Notes: generated by a model not told the origin, from the letters alone. 64,000 nucleotides of DNA from Hormoscilla sp. GM7CHS1pb (GCA_014323675.1 JACONN010000006.1:744001-808000), one strand, 5' to 3'; shown: positions 27,532 through 38,016, counted from the stretch's first letter. Numbers and translations: made by a program.

Positions 27532-27554
27532 GCGAGGGGTAGTGCGATTAGCGC
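27532..27554. repeat. short GC-rich repeat shared with hemW
   Basis: Twenty-three bases (GCGAGGGGTAGTG then CGATTAGCGC) match 13115-13137 inside the broken hemW at 22 of 23 positions. This copy lies just upstream of lysC. Confidence 0.6.
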
Positions 27555-27633
27555 GACCGCCCGACTGTGGCATCGACTCAACCCAACACAGGAGTCCCCG
27601 CCTGTCCTAGGGCGGGGACTCCTGTCCTACGAA

Positions 27634-27708
27634 GGGCGAACGACGGGACTCGAACCCGCGAATGGTGGAACCACAATCCACTGCCTTAACCACTTGGCTA
27701 CGCTCGCC
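27634..27708 (-). tRNA. trnH: tRNA-His (GTG)
   Basis: Cloverleaf on the minus strand: acceptor GGCGAGC pairs with GTTCGCC (one G-U), the anticodon stem GTGGA/TCCAC encloses loop TTGTGGT with anticodon GTG, and the T arm is GCGGG-TTCGAGT-CCCGT. The discriminator is C, as expected for histidine. CCA is not encoded. Confidence 0.93.
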
Positions 27709-27797
27709 ATACTTTCTCAGAGTATAACACTCTCTTCGCACAATTATCCAGATCGTAACCCAAAAATTTGGAGAGTCCGGAGATTTCCTCGTTCCTC

Positions 27798-27828
27798 CTC
27801 GTTCCCACGGCTCTGCCTGGGAACGCGG
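27798..27828. repeat. palindromic repeat, intergenic copy
   Basis: CTCGTTCCCACGGCTC then TGCCTGGGAACGCGG, same family as the lysC insertions. Confidence 0.75.
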
Positions 27829-27884
27829 CTCCCGCCAGGGAACAGGCTGCGCTAAGTTGCAGGAGATTCTAACTATAAACTGCC

Positions 27885-29189
27885 CTAGGGGAGTTTTGTC
27901 AAGCAAGTCGCGATCCGCCGAGCAGCCCCTGGTTTTCCCATCCGCCGCTGGCCATTTTCATAAATCAGCTGTAGCCAGTCGGGGTCACGCAACAGTTTTT
28001 CTAGAAGATCGGCAACCTGACCTGGCTGCTGCACCAGCACCAGAGAAGGTCCTAACAGGCGAGACTGGGCTTCGGCAAATGCTGGGGTAAACTGGGGGCC
28101 TCCCCCGGGAATCGCGATCGCGGGTTTTCCTAAGCCCACAAACTGTTCTGTGGCCGTCCCCGCCATGGCGATCGCCACATCTGCCCAGTGCAAGCATTGA
28201 TTATAACCCTTTTCCGTCAGGAGCAATGTCCCATGTTTCTGGATGTAGGTCATGCTTGCCGTGCAGCTTCTAGTATAATCAGTTCTCACGACACGCGGAA
28301 GCCAGCCAGCTGATGAAGCCATTTCTCCCATCCTCTCTACCGTTAAGAGAGGCGCGATCGCCCCTGCAAATATCACCTTTGAACGCCTCCTGTCGAGGAT
28401 ACAAGCAGCAGTCTGCAGCAGCAACTGCCAATTTTCATAAGCTTCCGGCGATCTCGAACCCGGCAGCAGCAGGATCGTCAGCTGGCGGTCCCGTTCCCCT
28501 TTTTCCCCATTCGGGTGCGCCAAAGCAGCAATTGGCTGTTGGGGCTGTAAATCATCCATCATCGGATTACCCAAATCGAAAACCGGTATTTTACCCGGTT
28601 TTAATCTTGCTGCTGTCAGGGAATCTCTGGGAAAAACGGCCTGACAGCGGCGGCTACTCATCAACCACCGTTCCCAAGGTAGATATACCGAACCGGACCA
28701 AGCCTGCCATTCATATCCTGGTAGCACCCCTGCTTCATCCCGCAGGAAATATTCCGACTTGGCCGTGCCCACAAAAGCATACTTCCCACCGCTCCACCAG
28801 GCAAACAATAGCGGTACAATATCCCCTACTGCCAGTATTTTACCTTTCCTTTCGATGCACCAGTCAGGCGGTCGTCGCACTACCCCACGCTGCGCGTGGG
28901 ATCCCCCTACCCAACGGCGTACTGCTTGCCACTGGGCGATCGTCAGGCCCAGTAAGCCACCCCTTAGATCCCGCCACAGCTGACGCCCATCCATATATAT
29001 AAAGCCTCCAGAAGGCATCGGCTTTACTGGACCGATTATCGGAATCCCCAGTTCGCGGTACGCAACTCCCTCTCCTACTAAGGGCAGGGCTGCTAACTCC
29101 AGAGGCCCCGCGAAGGATTTTAGTTGGCGCAGGATTCTGACAGCGATCGCATCTTCTCCATGTCCGTTACTCAGGCAAAGTAGCTTCAT
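27885..29189 (-). CDS. lipid-A-disaccharide-synthase-related glycosyltransferase
   Basis: The ATG at 29187-29189 (MKLLCLSNGHGEDA) is preferred, giving 434 aa. Upstream codons lack conservation and begin in a repeat. GT-B fold of the LpxB-related cyanobacterial/plant family: N-terminal LSNGHGEDAIAVRI with a glycine-rich loop, then ILLLPGSRSPEAYENW starting the second Rossmann domain, and AIAMAGTATEQFVGLGKPAI with the nucleotide-sugar loop. It is not LpxB itself, and its acceptor is unknown, possibly an envelope lipid. Short GC-rich repeats interrupt variable regions (RRWVGGSHAQRGVVRRPP). Confidence 0.82.
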   Translation of the reverse strand: MKLLCLSNGHGEDAIAVRILRQLKSFAGPLELAALPLVGEGVAYRELGIPIIGPVKPMPSGGFIYMDGRQLWRDLRGGLLGLTIAQWQAVRRWVGGSHAQRGVVRRPPDWCIERKGKILAVGDIVPLLFAWWSGGKYAFVGTAKSEYFLRDEAGVLPGYEWQAWSGSVYLPWERWLMSSRRCQAVFPRDSLTAARLKPGKIPVFDLGNPMMDDLQPQQPIAALAHPNGEKGERDRQLTILLLPGSRSPEAYENWQLLLQTAACILDRRRSKVIFAGAIAPLLTVERMGEMASSAGWLPRVVRTDYTRSCTASMTYIQKHGTLLLTEKGYNQCLHWADVAIAMAGTATEQFVGLGKPAIAIPGGGPQFTPAFAEAQSRLLGPSLVLVQQPGQVADLLEKLLRDPDWLQLIYENGQRRMGKPGAARRIATCLTKLP

Positions 29190-29219
29190 CTTCTCTTTTG
29201 GTGATTTCTGACTGGTGAT

Positions 29220-29331
29220 GGCAAACGCTAAAGCGTTTACTATGAACGGCAAACGCTTTAGCGTTTACTACGAACGGCAAACGCTTTAGCGTTTACTACG
29301 AACGGCAAACGCTTTAGCGTTTACTACGAAC
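29220..29331. repeat. four tandem 28-bp palindromic repeats
   Basis: Exactly four units (29220, 29248, 29276, 29304), each with the palindrome AAACGCTTTAGCGTTT followed by ACTACGAAC. The first has two substitutions and the last two are identical to the second. They lie between the start of the LpxB-related gene and recQ. Confidence 0.9.
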
Positions 29332-29374
29332 GGGGCTTTACAATAGCTAACAGCACAGAAACAATTCTTGCCAT

Positions 29375-31520
29375 ATGTCCAAATTTTCGTCTTTAGAACA
29401 ATCACTTAAGCATTTTTTCGGTTATGACAGCTTCCGTCCGGGACAGCGCCAGATCGTCCAAGCGGCACTCGGCCAGCAAGATTTACTCATTATCATGCCC
29501 ACTGGTGGCGGCAAATCCCTTTGTTTCCAGCTGCCTGCCCTGCTGCAACCAGGTTTAGCTATTGTGGTCTCCCCCCTCATTGCCCTCATGCAGGACCAAG
29601 TCGAAGCCCTGCTGGATAATGGCATTGGCGCGACTTTTCTCAATAGTACCCTCAGTAACGCCGAAATGCGATCGCGCGAACGAGACATCCTCAACGGGCA
29701 GATTAAACTCCTCTACCTGGCCCCCGAACGTCTGTTAGCAGAAAGATTTCTCCCTTTCTTAGGAATGATCCAACAGCAAATTGGCATTAGCGCCTTTGCC
29801 ATTGACGAAGCCCACTGCGTATCCGAGTGGGGGCACGATTTTCGGCCCGAATATCGGCAAATGCGACTGTTACGAGAGCTTTACCCAGATATCCCCCTCA
29901 TGGCCCTAACTGCCACTGCTACTGAGCGCGTCCGCCAAGATATTATTCAACAGTTAGAATTGCGACAACCCTACATTCATATTGCCAGCTTCAATCGTCC
30001 CAATCTCTACTATGAAGTCCGCCCCAAAACTCAGCAAAGCTACGCCGAATTATTCGGGCTGATTTCTCAGACTAGCGGTGCTGTGATTGTCTATTGTCTC
30101 AGTCGGAGTCAAGTAGAGGAACTCGCCCTCCGACTGCAGGGCGATGGCATCAAAGCTTTACCTTACCATGCTGGCTTAGAAGACTCGGAACGGGCAACTA
30201 ATCAAACTCGCTTCATTCGCGATGATATCCAGGTGATTGTCGCTACTATCGCCTTTGGCATGGGTATCAATAAACCCGATGTCCGCTTTGTCATCCATTA
30301 CAACTTACCCCGCAACCTGGAGGCATATTATCAAGAATCAGGTCGGGCGGGACGAGATGGAGAACCAGCACGCTGCTCCTTGTTTTTCAGTTATAGCGAT
30401 CTCAAGAAAGTTGAGTGGATGCTAGACCAAAAAGAAAACGAAAAGGAAAGGCGCATTGCCTATCAACAGTTGCGTCAGGTGATTGACTACGCTGAGGGAA
30501 CTGACTGTCGGCGCACTATCCAGTTAGGTTACTTTGGCGAGAGTTTTCCAGGTAATTGCGACTGCTGCGATAACTGTCGCCATCCCCAACCTACCGAAGA
30601 CTGGACGATCGAAGCGATGAAGTTTCTCTCTTGCGTCGCCCGTTCTCAAGAACGCTTCGGGATGGTTCATATTATCGATATATTACGGGGTTCTCGGAAT
30701 AAGAAAGTCCTGCAAAACGGTCACGATAAACTTTCTACATATGGTATAGGTAAAGATAAAACTGTTGAGGAGTGGAAAATGCTAGCCCGTTCTCTACTTC
30801 ACCAAGGTTTCTTAAATCAAACCACAGATGGTTATAGCATCCTCAAGCTGAACCAACTCAGTTGGGAAGTTATGCGGCGGAAGTCTTCTGTTCAGATTGC
30901 TGTACCAAAGAAACAGGCGATCGCATCCCATAAAAAAACTGCTGCTGCTGGAGAAATGCTATTTCAGCGGTTGCGAGTGCTGCGCAAAAAGCTAGCTGAC
31001 GCCCACGGCGTCCCACCTTATACGATCTTTTCCGACCCTAGTCTGATGCAGATGGCACAGCAGCAACCCCAAACTCTAGCAGAATTTGCCCGCCTTGACG
31101 GCGTCAACCGTCACAAAGCCAAACAATATGGCTTGTCTTTCCTGAGTGAAATTAAAGCTTACTGCCAACAGCAATCATCTGTTTCACTATCTCAGGGTGG
31201 CAATAATAGTCGCTTGTATCTGACCAATACTTTATCCTTGACCTTAGAGTTATATCAACAAGGTCACAGTCCTGAAGAAATTGCCGAAAAGCGCAACCTC
31301 AAGTCTACCACAATCATGGGTCATCTAGCAGAATTGATCGAGATGCAGCAGCCCCGTAGATGTAGACAAGATAGTCTCCCCCAAACGTCAACAACCCATA
31401 TTACAAGCAATTCAACAGGTGGGGACTTCTTCCCTCAAAACTATTTACGAACATCTCCAAGAATGCTATAGTTATGGGGAAATACGTCTAGTCCTCGCAT
31501 CCTGGCGACAAAATCAGTAG
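29375..31520 (+). CDS. recQ: ATP-dependent DNA helicase RecQ, C-terminal frameshift
   Basis: 3'-5' SF2 helicase of recombinational repair. Walker A is MPTGGGKS (residues 41-48), motif II is DEAH (144-147) with the RecQ-specific CVSEWGHDFRPEY, and motif VI is YQESGRAGRDG. A zinc-binding cluster (Cys in CRRTIQLGYFGE and NCDCCDNC), the RQC winged helix and an HRDC domain follow. As written the frame ends at 31471 after a divergent tail. Removing one C from the CCCC at 31351-31354 restores VDVDKIVSPKRQQPILQAIQ and a stop at 31520, a typical RecQ end. The core is intact either way. Confidence 0.9.
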
Positions 31521-32138
31521 GGGCCGGGGCATAAATCAGTAAGATTTTAATCTGAACCGAAATATCTCTGATTTTTGCCCCTACTATTGGCGATCGCATC
31601 CTATACAGGGTCCGTCACGAATATTTTGATTATTTTCATTAAGTGCGATCGCCCAAAATCAAGCCTCTTAACACAAAATTTTATTATATAAACTACTAAG
31701 TGCTCAACATTCTTACACATTTCTAATATTCGGGGCTGTTTGCAGTAAAAGGAAAGCATGATGTATAGGTATCAATAAGCTAAGAATATCCCCGTGTTTA
31801 TGCTAGATTTAATTGCTAGTGGCGCAAAACCTACACAAATCTCACAAGTAGACTTACTTGAGAGCGGCAAATCCGGTATCTCGTTCCCACGGCTCCGCCT
31901 GGGAACGCGCTTTTTGCGAGTTGGTGTACTAAGCTAGAAAAAAGCATACCGATGGCTAGCCCTGGCTGCTAACTATAAGCGCTCGCAGGACCAGTAGCCC
32001 GGTAGCGTGTTACGCCTTGACGGCGCTTGCTGCGGCCTGAGCGCGTTGAAAAATGCGCTCTGTTATACTTGCACGGATCTGCTTGTTGGATTTGTGAGGG
32101 TTAAACGCAGCACATTTGACTCGATCCTAATCAGAACT
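31521..32138. other. intergenic, repeats and no gene
   Basis: Between recQ and the MITE-like element. It includes a CTCGTTCCCA repeat (31880-31910) and an imperfect inverted repeat around GAGCGCGTTGAAAAATGCGC near 32040. No coding region is recognisable. Confidence 0.5.
31880..31910. repeat. palindromic repeat, intergenic copy
   Basis: CTCGTTCCCACGGCTC then CGCCTGGGAACGCGC. It is identical over its length to the copy inside the gene at 38017-38400. Confidence 0.75.
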
Positions 32139-32310
32139 GGGCGTTGCACAACTCCGGGATGATAAGGGTTGCTAATTGCTAATACTCAAAGGTTAATCTC
32201 GATAGTCATTTTTTGTCATGAATAGATGGATTTACTCTTTTCAATTAGCAATTAGCCAAAGTGCAATTTTCAACAATTGGCTGCTATCATCCCAAAAATG
32301 TGCAACGCCC
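32139..32310. mobile_element. MITE-like element, 172 bp
   Basis: Perfect 12-bp terminal inverted repeats GGGCGTTGCACA / TGTGCAACGCCC, with an inner inverted pair GGGATGATA / TATCATCCC, and flanked by the direct repeat AGAACT (32133-32138 and 32311-32316), a likely target-site duplication. It encodes no protein. A diverged copy is at 42858-43018. Confidence 0.78.
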
Positions 32311-32320
32311 AGAACTGAAT

Positions 32321-32357
32321 AACCGGGTTGATGTAAAGCACCAAACCCGGTTTTTTT
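32321..32357 (+). terminator. AACCGGGTT hairpin with T tract
   Basis: AACCGGGTT and AACCCGGTT arms with a 13-nt loop, followed by seven T in total. It belongs to the AAACCCGG hairpin family. No gene ends directly before it, so what it terminates is unclear. Confidence 0.45.
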
Positions 32358-32389
32358 GTTAATACTGGATTGATGGGGATATAATTATG

Positions 32390-32443
32390 GTTCGTAGTAA
32401 GGACTTTAGTCCTTCGGCGAGCACTTTAGTGCTCACTACGAAC
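32390..32443. repeat. composite palindrome of the CTTTAG family
   Basis: Outer arms GTTCGTAGT and ACTACGAAC enclose two smaller palindromes, AAGGACTTTAGTCCTT and GAGCACTTTAGTGCTC. The ACTACGAAC arm also ends each unit of the array at 29220-29331. Confidence 0.7.
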
Positions 32444-32468
32444 TTTGTAGTAGATCGTTGAAGTACAA

Positions 32469-34396
32469 ATGAATGCATCCATCAAGTCCCGTGCCCGTAG
32501 ACTCACAGATAAAGAACGTGCCTGTCTGGCAAAGATAGTAGATTACTCCTCATTACAGTCTATACCGGAAATCTGGCCCCTGGCCGCAGAGAAATTCGGG
32601 GATGCGATCGCCCTCATGGACCCCCAGGCCCAACCAGCGGTGCAGCTAACCTATAGGGAGTTAAACTCGCAGATCCAGCAGTTCGCCTCCGGGTTGCAAG
32701 CTTTGGGAGTAAAACCGGGCTCACGCATCTCTCTGATAGCAGATAATAGTCCCCGCTGGTTCATTGCCGACCAGGGGATGATGAGGGCGGGGGCTGCGAA
32801 CGCAGTGCGGAGTTCTCTATCAGATCCCTCCGAACTGCTATACATCATCGAAAATAGCGAGTCAACAGCTATAGTAGTAGAAAATCTGGCAACGCTGGAA
32901 AAACTACGTACTGGCATGGACGATCTACCCATTAAATCCATCCTCTTACTGAGTGATGAAGCACCCCCTCCGATGAAGTGTTGCCAGTGCGGAACTTTTC
33001 CCAACTGATGGAGATAGGTCTCCAGCAGCAGCCCCAAGCAGTCAGCCAAAACCACCAGACCCTGGCAACTCTGATCTATACATCTGGCACCACGGGAAAA
33101 CCTAAAGGGGCAATGCTATCTCATGGTAACTTGCTGCATCAGGTGACAAATCTGGGAGTAGCAGTGCAACCACAACTGGGATCTCGGGTTCTCAGCATCC
33201 TGCCATCCTGGCATGTCTACGAACGCACTGCCGAATATTTTTTTCTCTCCCAAGGTGCCACCCAGATATACACCAACCGCCGCCAGTTCAAGAATGACCT
33301 GAAAAAGTACATGCCCGTCTATATGGTCGGTGTCCCCCGATTGTGGGAATCGATCTATGAAGGGATCCAAAAGCAGTTCCGAGAGCAACCGGCCAGTAAA
33401 CAAAAGCTGGTCAACAACTTACTCAACTTCTCTGGCCGCTACATCGCTGCCCGCCGGCTTGTCCAGGGGTTAGACATCAATAATCTTACTCCCGGGTTGT
33501 TTCAACGTATAGTAGCAATGGTGCAAACAGCGGCACTGTTCCCACTGCATGCCCTAGCAGACAAGCTAGTCTATCAGAAAGTGCGTGCGGGCATAGGTGA
33601 TTTATACCAGGTGCTCAGTGGCGGCGGTTCCCTGGCAATGCACCTGGATAACTTCTTTGAAATTATTGGTGTGGAGATTCTGGTAGGCTATGGCTTAACG
33701 GAAACGTCACCGGTGCTGACCGCAAGGCGCAGTTGGGACAACCTGCGCGGTTCAGCGGGACAACCCATACCCGGTACAGCAATTATGATTGCCGACCCCA
33801 ATACTGGCCAATCCCTGCCACCGGGGGTGAGGGGCTTAGTCCTAGCCCGGGGACCGCAGTTAATGCAGGGATATTATCAAAATCCCCAAGCCACTGCCAA
33901 GGCCATTAACTCCGCAGGCTGGTTTGATACCGGTGACTTGGGCTGGCTGACGCCCCAAAATAACCTCGTGCTGACTGGTCGGGCTAAAGATACGATCGTA
34001 CTCACTAATGGGGAAAATATCGAGCCCCAGCCAATCGAAGACGCCTGCGCCCGCAGTCCCTATATTGACCAAATTATGCTAGTAGGGCAAGATCGGAAAT
34101 TTCTGGGGGCCTTAATTGTCCCCAACACCGAAGCCCTGGCAGCATGGGCAAAGCAGATGAATCGGGTGGGTGCTATTGACATGGAAAGCAAAGCAGTAGA
34201 AGATTTAATTCGGCAAGAGCTGGCCAGGGAGGTGAAAAACCGCCCCGGTTACCGCCCGGACGATCGGATCGGTCCGTTACGTCTGATTAGAGAGCCATTT
34301 TCCATAGAAAATGGCATGATGACCCAAACCCTGAAAATCAAACGTCCCGTTGTCACAGAACGCTATCGCGATATAATTGACGGGATGTTTACCTAG
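32469..34396 (+). pseudogene. aas: AMP-dependent acyl-ACP/acyl-CoA synthetase, frameshifted
   Basis: Two overlapping frames make one protein of about 642 aa. The N-terminal part ends SILLLSDEA before running into another frame near 32965, in a CCCCCTCC run. The second part begins DEVLPVRNFSQL and holds the adenylation motif YTSGTTGKPKG, then GYGLTETSPV, GWFDTGDLGWL and a C-terminal Lys domain. Cyanobacteria have a single long-chain fatty acid activating enzyme of this type (Aas, acyl-ACP synthetase) that recycles free fatty acids, so Aas is the likely identity. One indel in a homopolymer suggests a sequence error or a recent knockout. Confidence 0.8.
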
Positions 34397-34505
34397 ATGA
34401 TGGCAGTCCGACGTCGATGTGCGACGGACAGTACGAGTAGTGTGTCCGGAGTGCATGCTTAGAGAATAATGACAAAATTAGCAAAGTCAAATTGAATCAC
34501 GAAGT

Positions 34506-34955
34506 ATGGAAGATTCCAAAACAAGTCTGATGCTGAAGCGACAAGTCCAAGTCAAGACGATCGTCACTCCCCGCTGGAAGGAGGAAACGCAACAGCAACT
34601 GCAGAATCAAATCAACCAGATTGATAACAAACTGCAACAGATGGAAATGCAAGGACAGCAGGCGATCGAGCAAGTTCAGCAGCAAAATATCCAACCTCTG
34701 AGTGATCAAGCGAACCAACAAATTCAAAACATTCAAGGGCAGGTGAATCAAAATAAAAATCAACTGCTACAGCAGAAAAACCAAATTCTGCAACAGCTAA
34801 ATCGATTGCAGACGCTGGAGTTGGAACAGGAGGTATCTGAAGGTCAAATCGATAGCTTCTTCCAGATCGAGAAAGGACAAAACATAATCGAAAAAATGCG
34901 AGTAGAAATAGTCCTGCGGGATGGGATCGTGGAAGAAATTCGCGGCGAACTATAG
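34506..34955 (+). CDS. YlqD-domain protein
   Basis: 149 aa, strongly Gln-rich coiled coil (residues 25-105, heptad-like QQQLQNQINQIDNKLQQME) between an N-terminal strand (LKRQVQVKTIVTPRWKEE) and a C-terminal beta part (IVLRDGIVEEIRGEL). This is the pattern of the YlqD family found in Firmicutes and cyanobacteria. Its function is not known. There is no signal peptide. Confidence 0.78.
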   Translation: MEDSKTSLMLKRQVQVKTIVTPRWKEETQQQLQNQINQIDNKLQQMEMQGQQAIEQVQQQNIQPLSDQANQQIQNIQGQVNQNKNQLLQQKNQILQQLNRLQTLELEQEVSEGQIDSFFQIEKGQNIIEKMRVEIVLRDGIVEEIRGEL

Positions 34956-35038
34956 TTGCAGCGAATGCGAAAGACGCCGATCGCGTAGCGGATCGGCGAT
35001 CGGTCCTGAAGCAGTCCTGACAGCCGTGAACTATCAGT

Positions 35039-35106
35039 CGTTTCCGGGAGCCCCCACCATGTTGTGTCGCATCCAGCGCACAACATGGGTGGGTGCTCCG
35101 GAAACG
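35039..35106. repeat. 68-bp palindromic repeat, copy 2 of 3
   Basis: CGTTTCCGGGAGC at the left and GGTGCTCCGGAAACG at the right, inner arms around CACCATGTTGTG and CACAACATGGGTGGG. Closest to copy 3. Confidence 0.8.
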
Positions 35107-35330
35107 AAAGTCAGCGCGGCTGACGGCTGAGTATTTAGAGTAAAGTAAGCAATAATTGCATGATTAATGCAATTATTGCATTAATCAACCCATTGAGTAC
35201 AAGGCTTTCAGCTTTTATTTTATATTATGCAATTTAATGGGCGACAGCTTAAATAATAATCGTACATAAGCAGTGAGCAGTTATCAGCGCTCAATGACAA
35301 CTAACAACCAACAACTGACAACAGCAGCTT

Positions 35331-36630
35331 ATGATTTATGAAGTATTTATGCCAGCCCTCAGCTCCACGATGACAGAAGGGAAGATTGTTTCCTGGGTAA
35401 AATCGGCAGGGGACAAGATAGAAAAAGGGGAAACGGTGGTAATAGTAGAGTCGGATAAGGCCGATATGGATGTGGAGTCCTTTTATGAGGGCTATCTGGC
35501 TACGATCGTTGTAGAAGCGGGTGGAGTAGCTCCGGTGGGAGAGGCGATCGCCCTAATAGCAGAAACGGAAGCGGAAATAGAAACGGCGGTACAGCAGGCG
35601 TCTAGTAAAGAATCTACTCCCCAACCAATTGCTGCTACCTCGAGTACTGCTACCGTTCTGGAAAAATCGGAGTCAGATTCGAGTACCGCTAGTCCCCAGA
35701 CAGCAGCAGCGCCATTAGCGCCAACAGTTAGTCGCTCAAATGGCAGGGCGATCGTCTCTCCTCGAGCCCGGAAGCTAGCGAAGGAACTAAAAGTAGACTT
35801 GAGGATCCTCCAGGGTAGCGGTCCCCACGGGCGCATTGTCGCAGAGGACGTGCAAGCAGCAGCAGGAACTATCAAACCCTCCCCCCCAGCAGTGAGTGTT
35901 ACCCCCACAGCTAAAGTTGCACCCGTACCAACAAAGGCGATACCTCTAGCAACTCCCGGAGAGGTAGTACCCTTAAACACGCTGCAAAATGCCGTGGTGC
36001 GGAATATGGTGGCGAGTTTGGAGGTGCCTACCTATCGAGTGGGTTACACCATTACGACTGATAATTTGGACAAACTCTACAAGCAGATTAAGTCCAAGGG
36101 GGTGACGATGACAGCGCTGCTAGGGAAAGCGGTAGCAGTCATCTTGCAGAAACATCCGGAGATCAATGCTCGCTATACAGACCAAGGGATTCAATATAAT
36201 AGTGCGATTAACATTGCGGTAGCTGTAGCGATGCCCGATGGGGGTTTGATTACTCCCGTACTGCAAAATGCCGATGCGGTAGATATCTATTCCTTGTCTC
36301 GCAGTTGGAAGAGTTTGGTGGAACGGGCCTAGGGCGAAGCAGTTGCAGCCAGAGGAGTACAATAGCGGCACCTTTACCCTATCTAATTTGGGCATGTTTG
36401 GGGTAGACCGATTTGATGCGATTTTACCACCCGGTCAGGGGGCAATCCTGGCGATCGGGGCTTCCCGCGCGCAAGTAGTAGCCACGGAAGAGGGGTTAAT
36501 AGGAGTGCGGCGACAGATGCAGGTGAACATGACTAGCGACCACCGGATTATCTACGGTGCGCAGGCGGCGGCTTTCCTGCAAGATTTAGCGAAGTTGATG
36601 GAAACAGATCCACAATCCCTGACATTGTAG
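35331..36630 (+). pseudogene. pdhC: dihydrolipoamide acetyltransferase (E2) of pyruvate dehydrogenase, frameshifted
   Basis: Core enzyme of the PDH complex, which transfers acetyl groups from lipoate to CoA. The lipoyl domain is residues 1-78, with Lys43 in VESDKADMDVESF. An Ala/Ser/Pro-rich linker is followed by the E1/E3-binding domain at about 140-175 (SPRARKLAKELKVDL; GSGPHGRIVAEDV). The catalytic domain ends in a second frame with SGTFTLSNLGMFGVD and the active-site TSDHRIIYGAQAA. The frame breaks at 36330: dropping one T from GGGCCTAGGGC restores ERARAKQLQPEEYNSG. PDH E2 is normally essential, so a sequence error is likely. Confidence 0.85.
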
Positions 36631-37639
36631 ATGCTTGATAGTTGATGGCTGGGGGTGCGGTCAAAACCCGTTGGTAGGAGAAATTGTCTAGAATATTTCC
36701 CCTGTAGGCAAAGCTTGCTAATTCTTAACCCAACTGTTTTTGGCCACACCCATTGGCAATTCCTAGAGCGTCGGTCCATTAATAATACGCCGACATTTTC
36801 AAATATCTGTGAATCAACGAAAAATCAACATTTTCTCATCACCTCCTCACCCCCTCACCCAGGCTCCAAGTTCCAGCGAGTGAAGGTGAGATTATACTCA
36901 TTATAACCCGTCCAGCTATATACCTCTAGTGTATCATGGCGAGAAAAACTGAAACAAGCTGTTTCAGAATTCCAGTGCTTCACTCTAGACCTCATAAAAC
37001 TGCTTAATGTACCACAAATTGCGCGGCGATAACCCATCGGAAATCTTGATAAGTGCGATACATCGATAACTTAATATATTATTATCTATTAAATCATGTT
37101 TTCAGATTTATATTATTGATTCAGTGCGGCAACATGTATAGAAAACGCCATTTTCTATATATGTTTTTCCGATATGCATAGACTTTATATACATATTTCC
37201 TAACGGGTCTGGGTAAATCCCACTTTTGCGCCGGGTATTTCACCGGTAGTCTAGCGACCCAGGACCGGTAGTACCTTCAGGACAAGAGCATGCGGAAGAC
37301 GGCGGCAGAGCCGTGGGAACGAGGGGCCCGGCTACAGGAACAAAGCAATGTCCGGAGCGATTTTTCGCGCGTAGCCGCGTGCACGCTCCGGGCCACCTCC
37401 GCTGCGAGTGGCAACCTTTCTCTGCGGGCTATATACATGTATCTGAGATGCTCTCCGCTGCGCTATGGCTGCCGCCACGCTGCGCGATCGGGCTATCAAC
37501 TACTTATGACCACACCCTCGTACTCACACTACCCAGGATACAGCGCCCAATGATACGGCGATATCTCTTGTTGTGCTCTTGTCCTAAAGGACAAGAGCAC
37601 AACAAGAGATATCGAAGACTTTACCCTCACGACAAAGAA
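36631..37639. other. 1-kb intergenic region with repeats
   Basis: No convincing gene. It contains AT-rich sequence to about 37200, a partial CTCGTTCCCA-family repeat (reverse orientation, 37302-37323), GC-rich short repeats, and the long perfect palindrome at 37559-37614. ORFs here carry no recognisable family. Confidence 0.5.
37559..37614. terminator. perfect 26-bp inverted repeat next to yggT
   Basis: Two perfect 26-bp arms (37559-37584 and 37589-37614) separated by TAAA. The centre reads GCTCTTGTCCTAAAGGACAA. It starts 26 bp past the yggT stop and can fold on either strand, so termination is plausible but its length and perfection are unusual. Part of the arm (GGACAAGAGCA) also occurs singly near 37280. 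Confidence 0.55.
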
Positions 37640-37909
37640 CTAGAAAGTTATGGCTCTTGATATGCTCATCACCACTCCTTGGATAAACTGGAGGAGAAAA
37701 ATAGCCAGGATCGGGGAAATATCAATACCACCTATAGGCGGAATGACGGAACGGAACAGGTTCAGATAAGGGTCCGTTAACTGGCTGAGGATAGAAAAGG
37801 GTGGGTCAAACCATTTAATATTGGGGAACCAGCTTAACAGGATCCGAATAATCAGCAGCACAAAATAGATTTGCAGAAAACTGCTAATTGTGGTAATCAG
37901 TAAATACAT
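37640..37909 (-). CDS. YggT/YlmG-family membrane protein
   Basis: 89 aa with two hydrophobic helices (ISSFLQIYFVLLIIRILLSW and SPILAIFLLQFIQGVVMSIS), separated by the family signature WFPNIKWFDPPFSILSQLTD, PYLNLFRSVIPPIGGIDISP. In cyanobacteria and chloroplasts YlmG proteins affect nucleoid and thylakoid organisation. The exact role is unresolved. Confidence 0.85.
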   Translation of the reverse strand: MYLLITTISSFLQIYFVLLIIRILLSWFPNIKWFDPPFSILSQLTDPYLNLFRSVIPPIGGIDISPILAIFLLQFIQGVVMSISRAITF

Positions 37910-38016
37910 AGGAGTATTGTGGGTTTCTTGTGACTAGACGGTAGTTGGACTATCTCTAATTTAACCGATTCTGAGCCGATCGGCTCAGACTGCTGGCGCG
38001 AGAACTGTCTCGGGTG

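Noticed and set aside
27607-27906. 99-aa minus-strand ORF over the tRNA-His
   Set aside because: Covers the tRNA gene and a palindromic repeat and is not coding.
31340-31360. programmed frameshift in recQ
   Set aside because: There is a C run but no slippery heptamer or downstream stimulator that I can see, and many other genes show similar single-base breaks, so a sequence error is simpler.
37290-37660. two overlapping ORFs in the 36.6-37.6 kb gap
   Set aside because: Composed of repeat sequence, including one arm of a CTCGTTCCCA repeat and the perfect palindrome.
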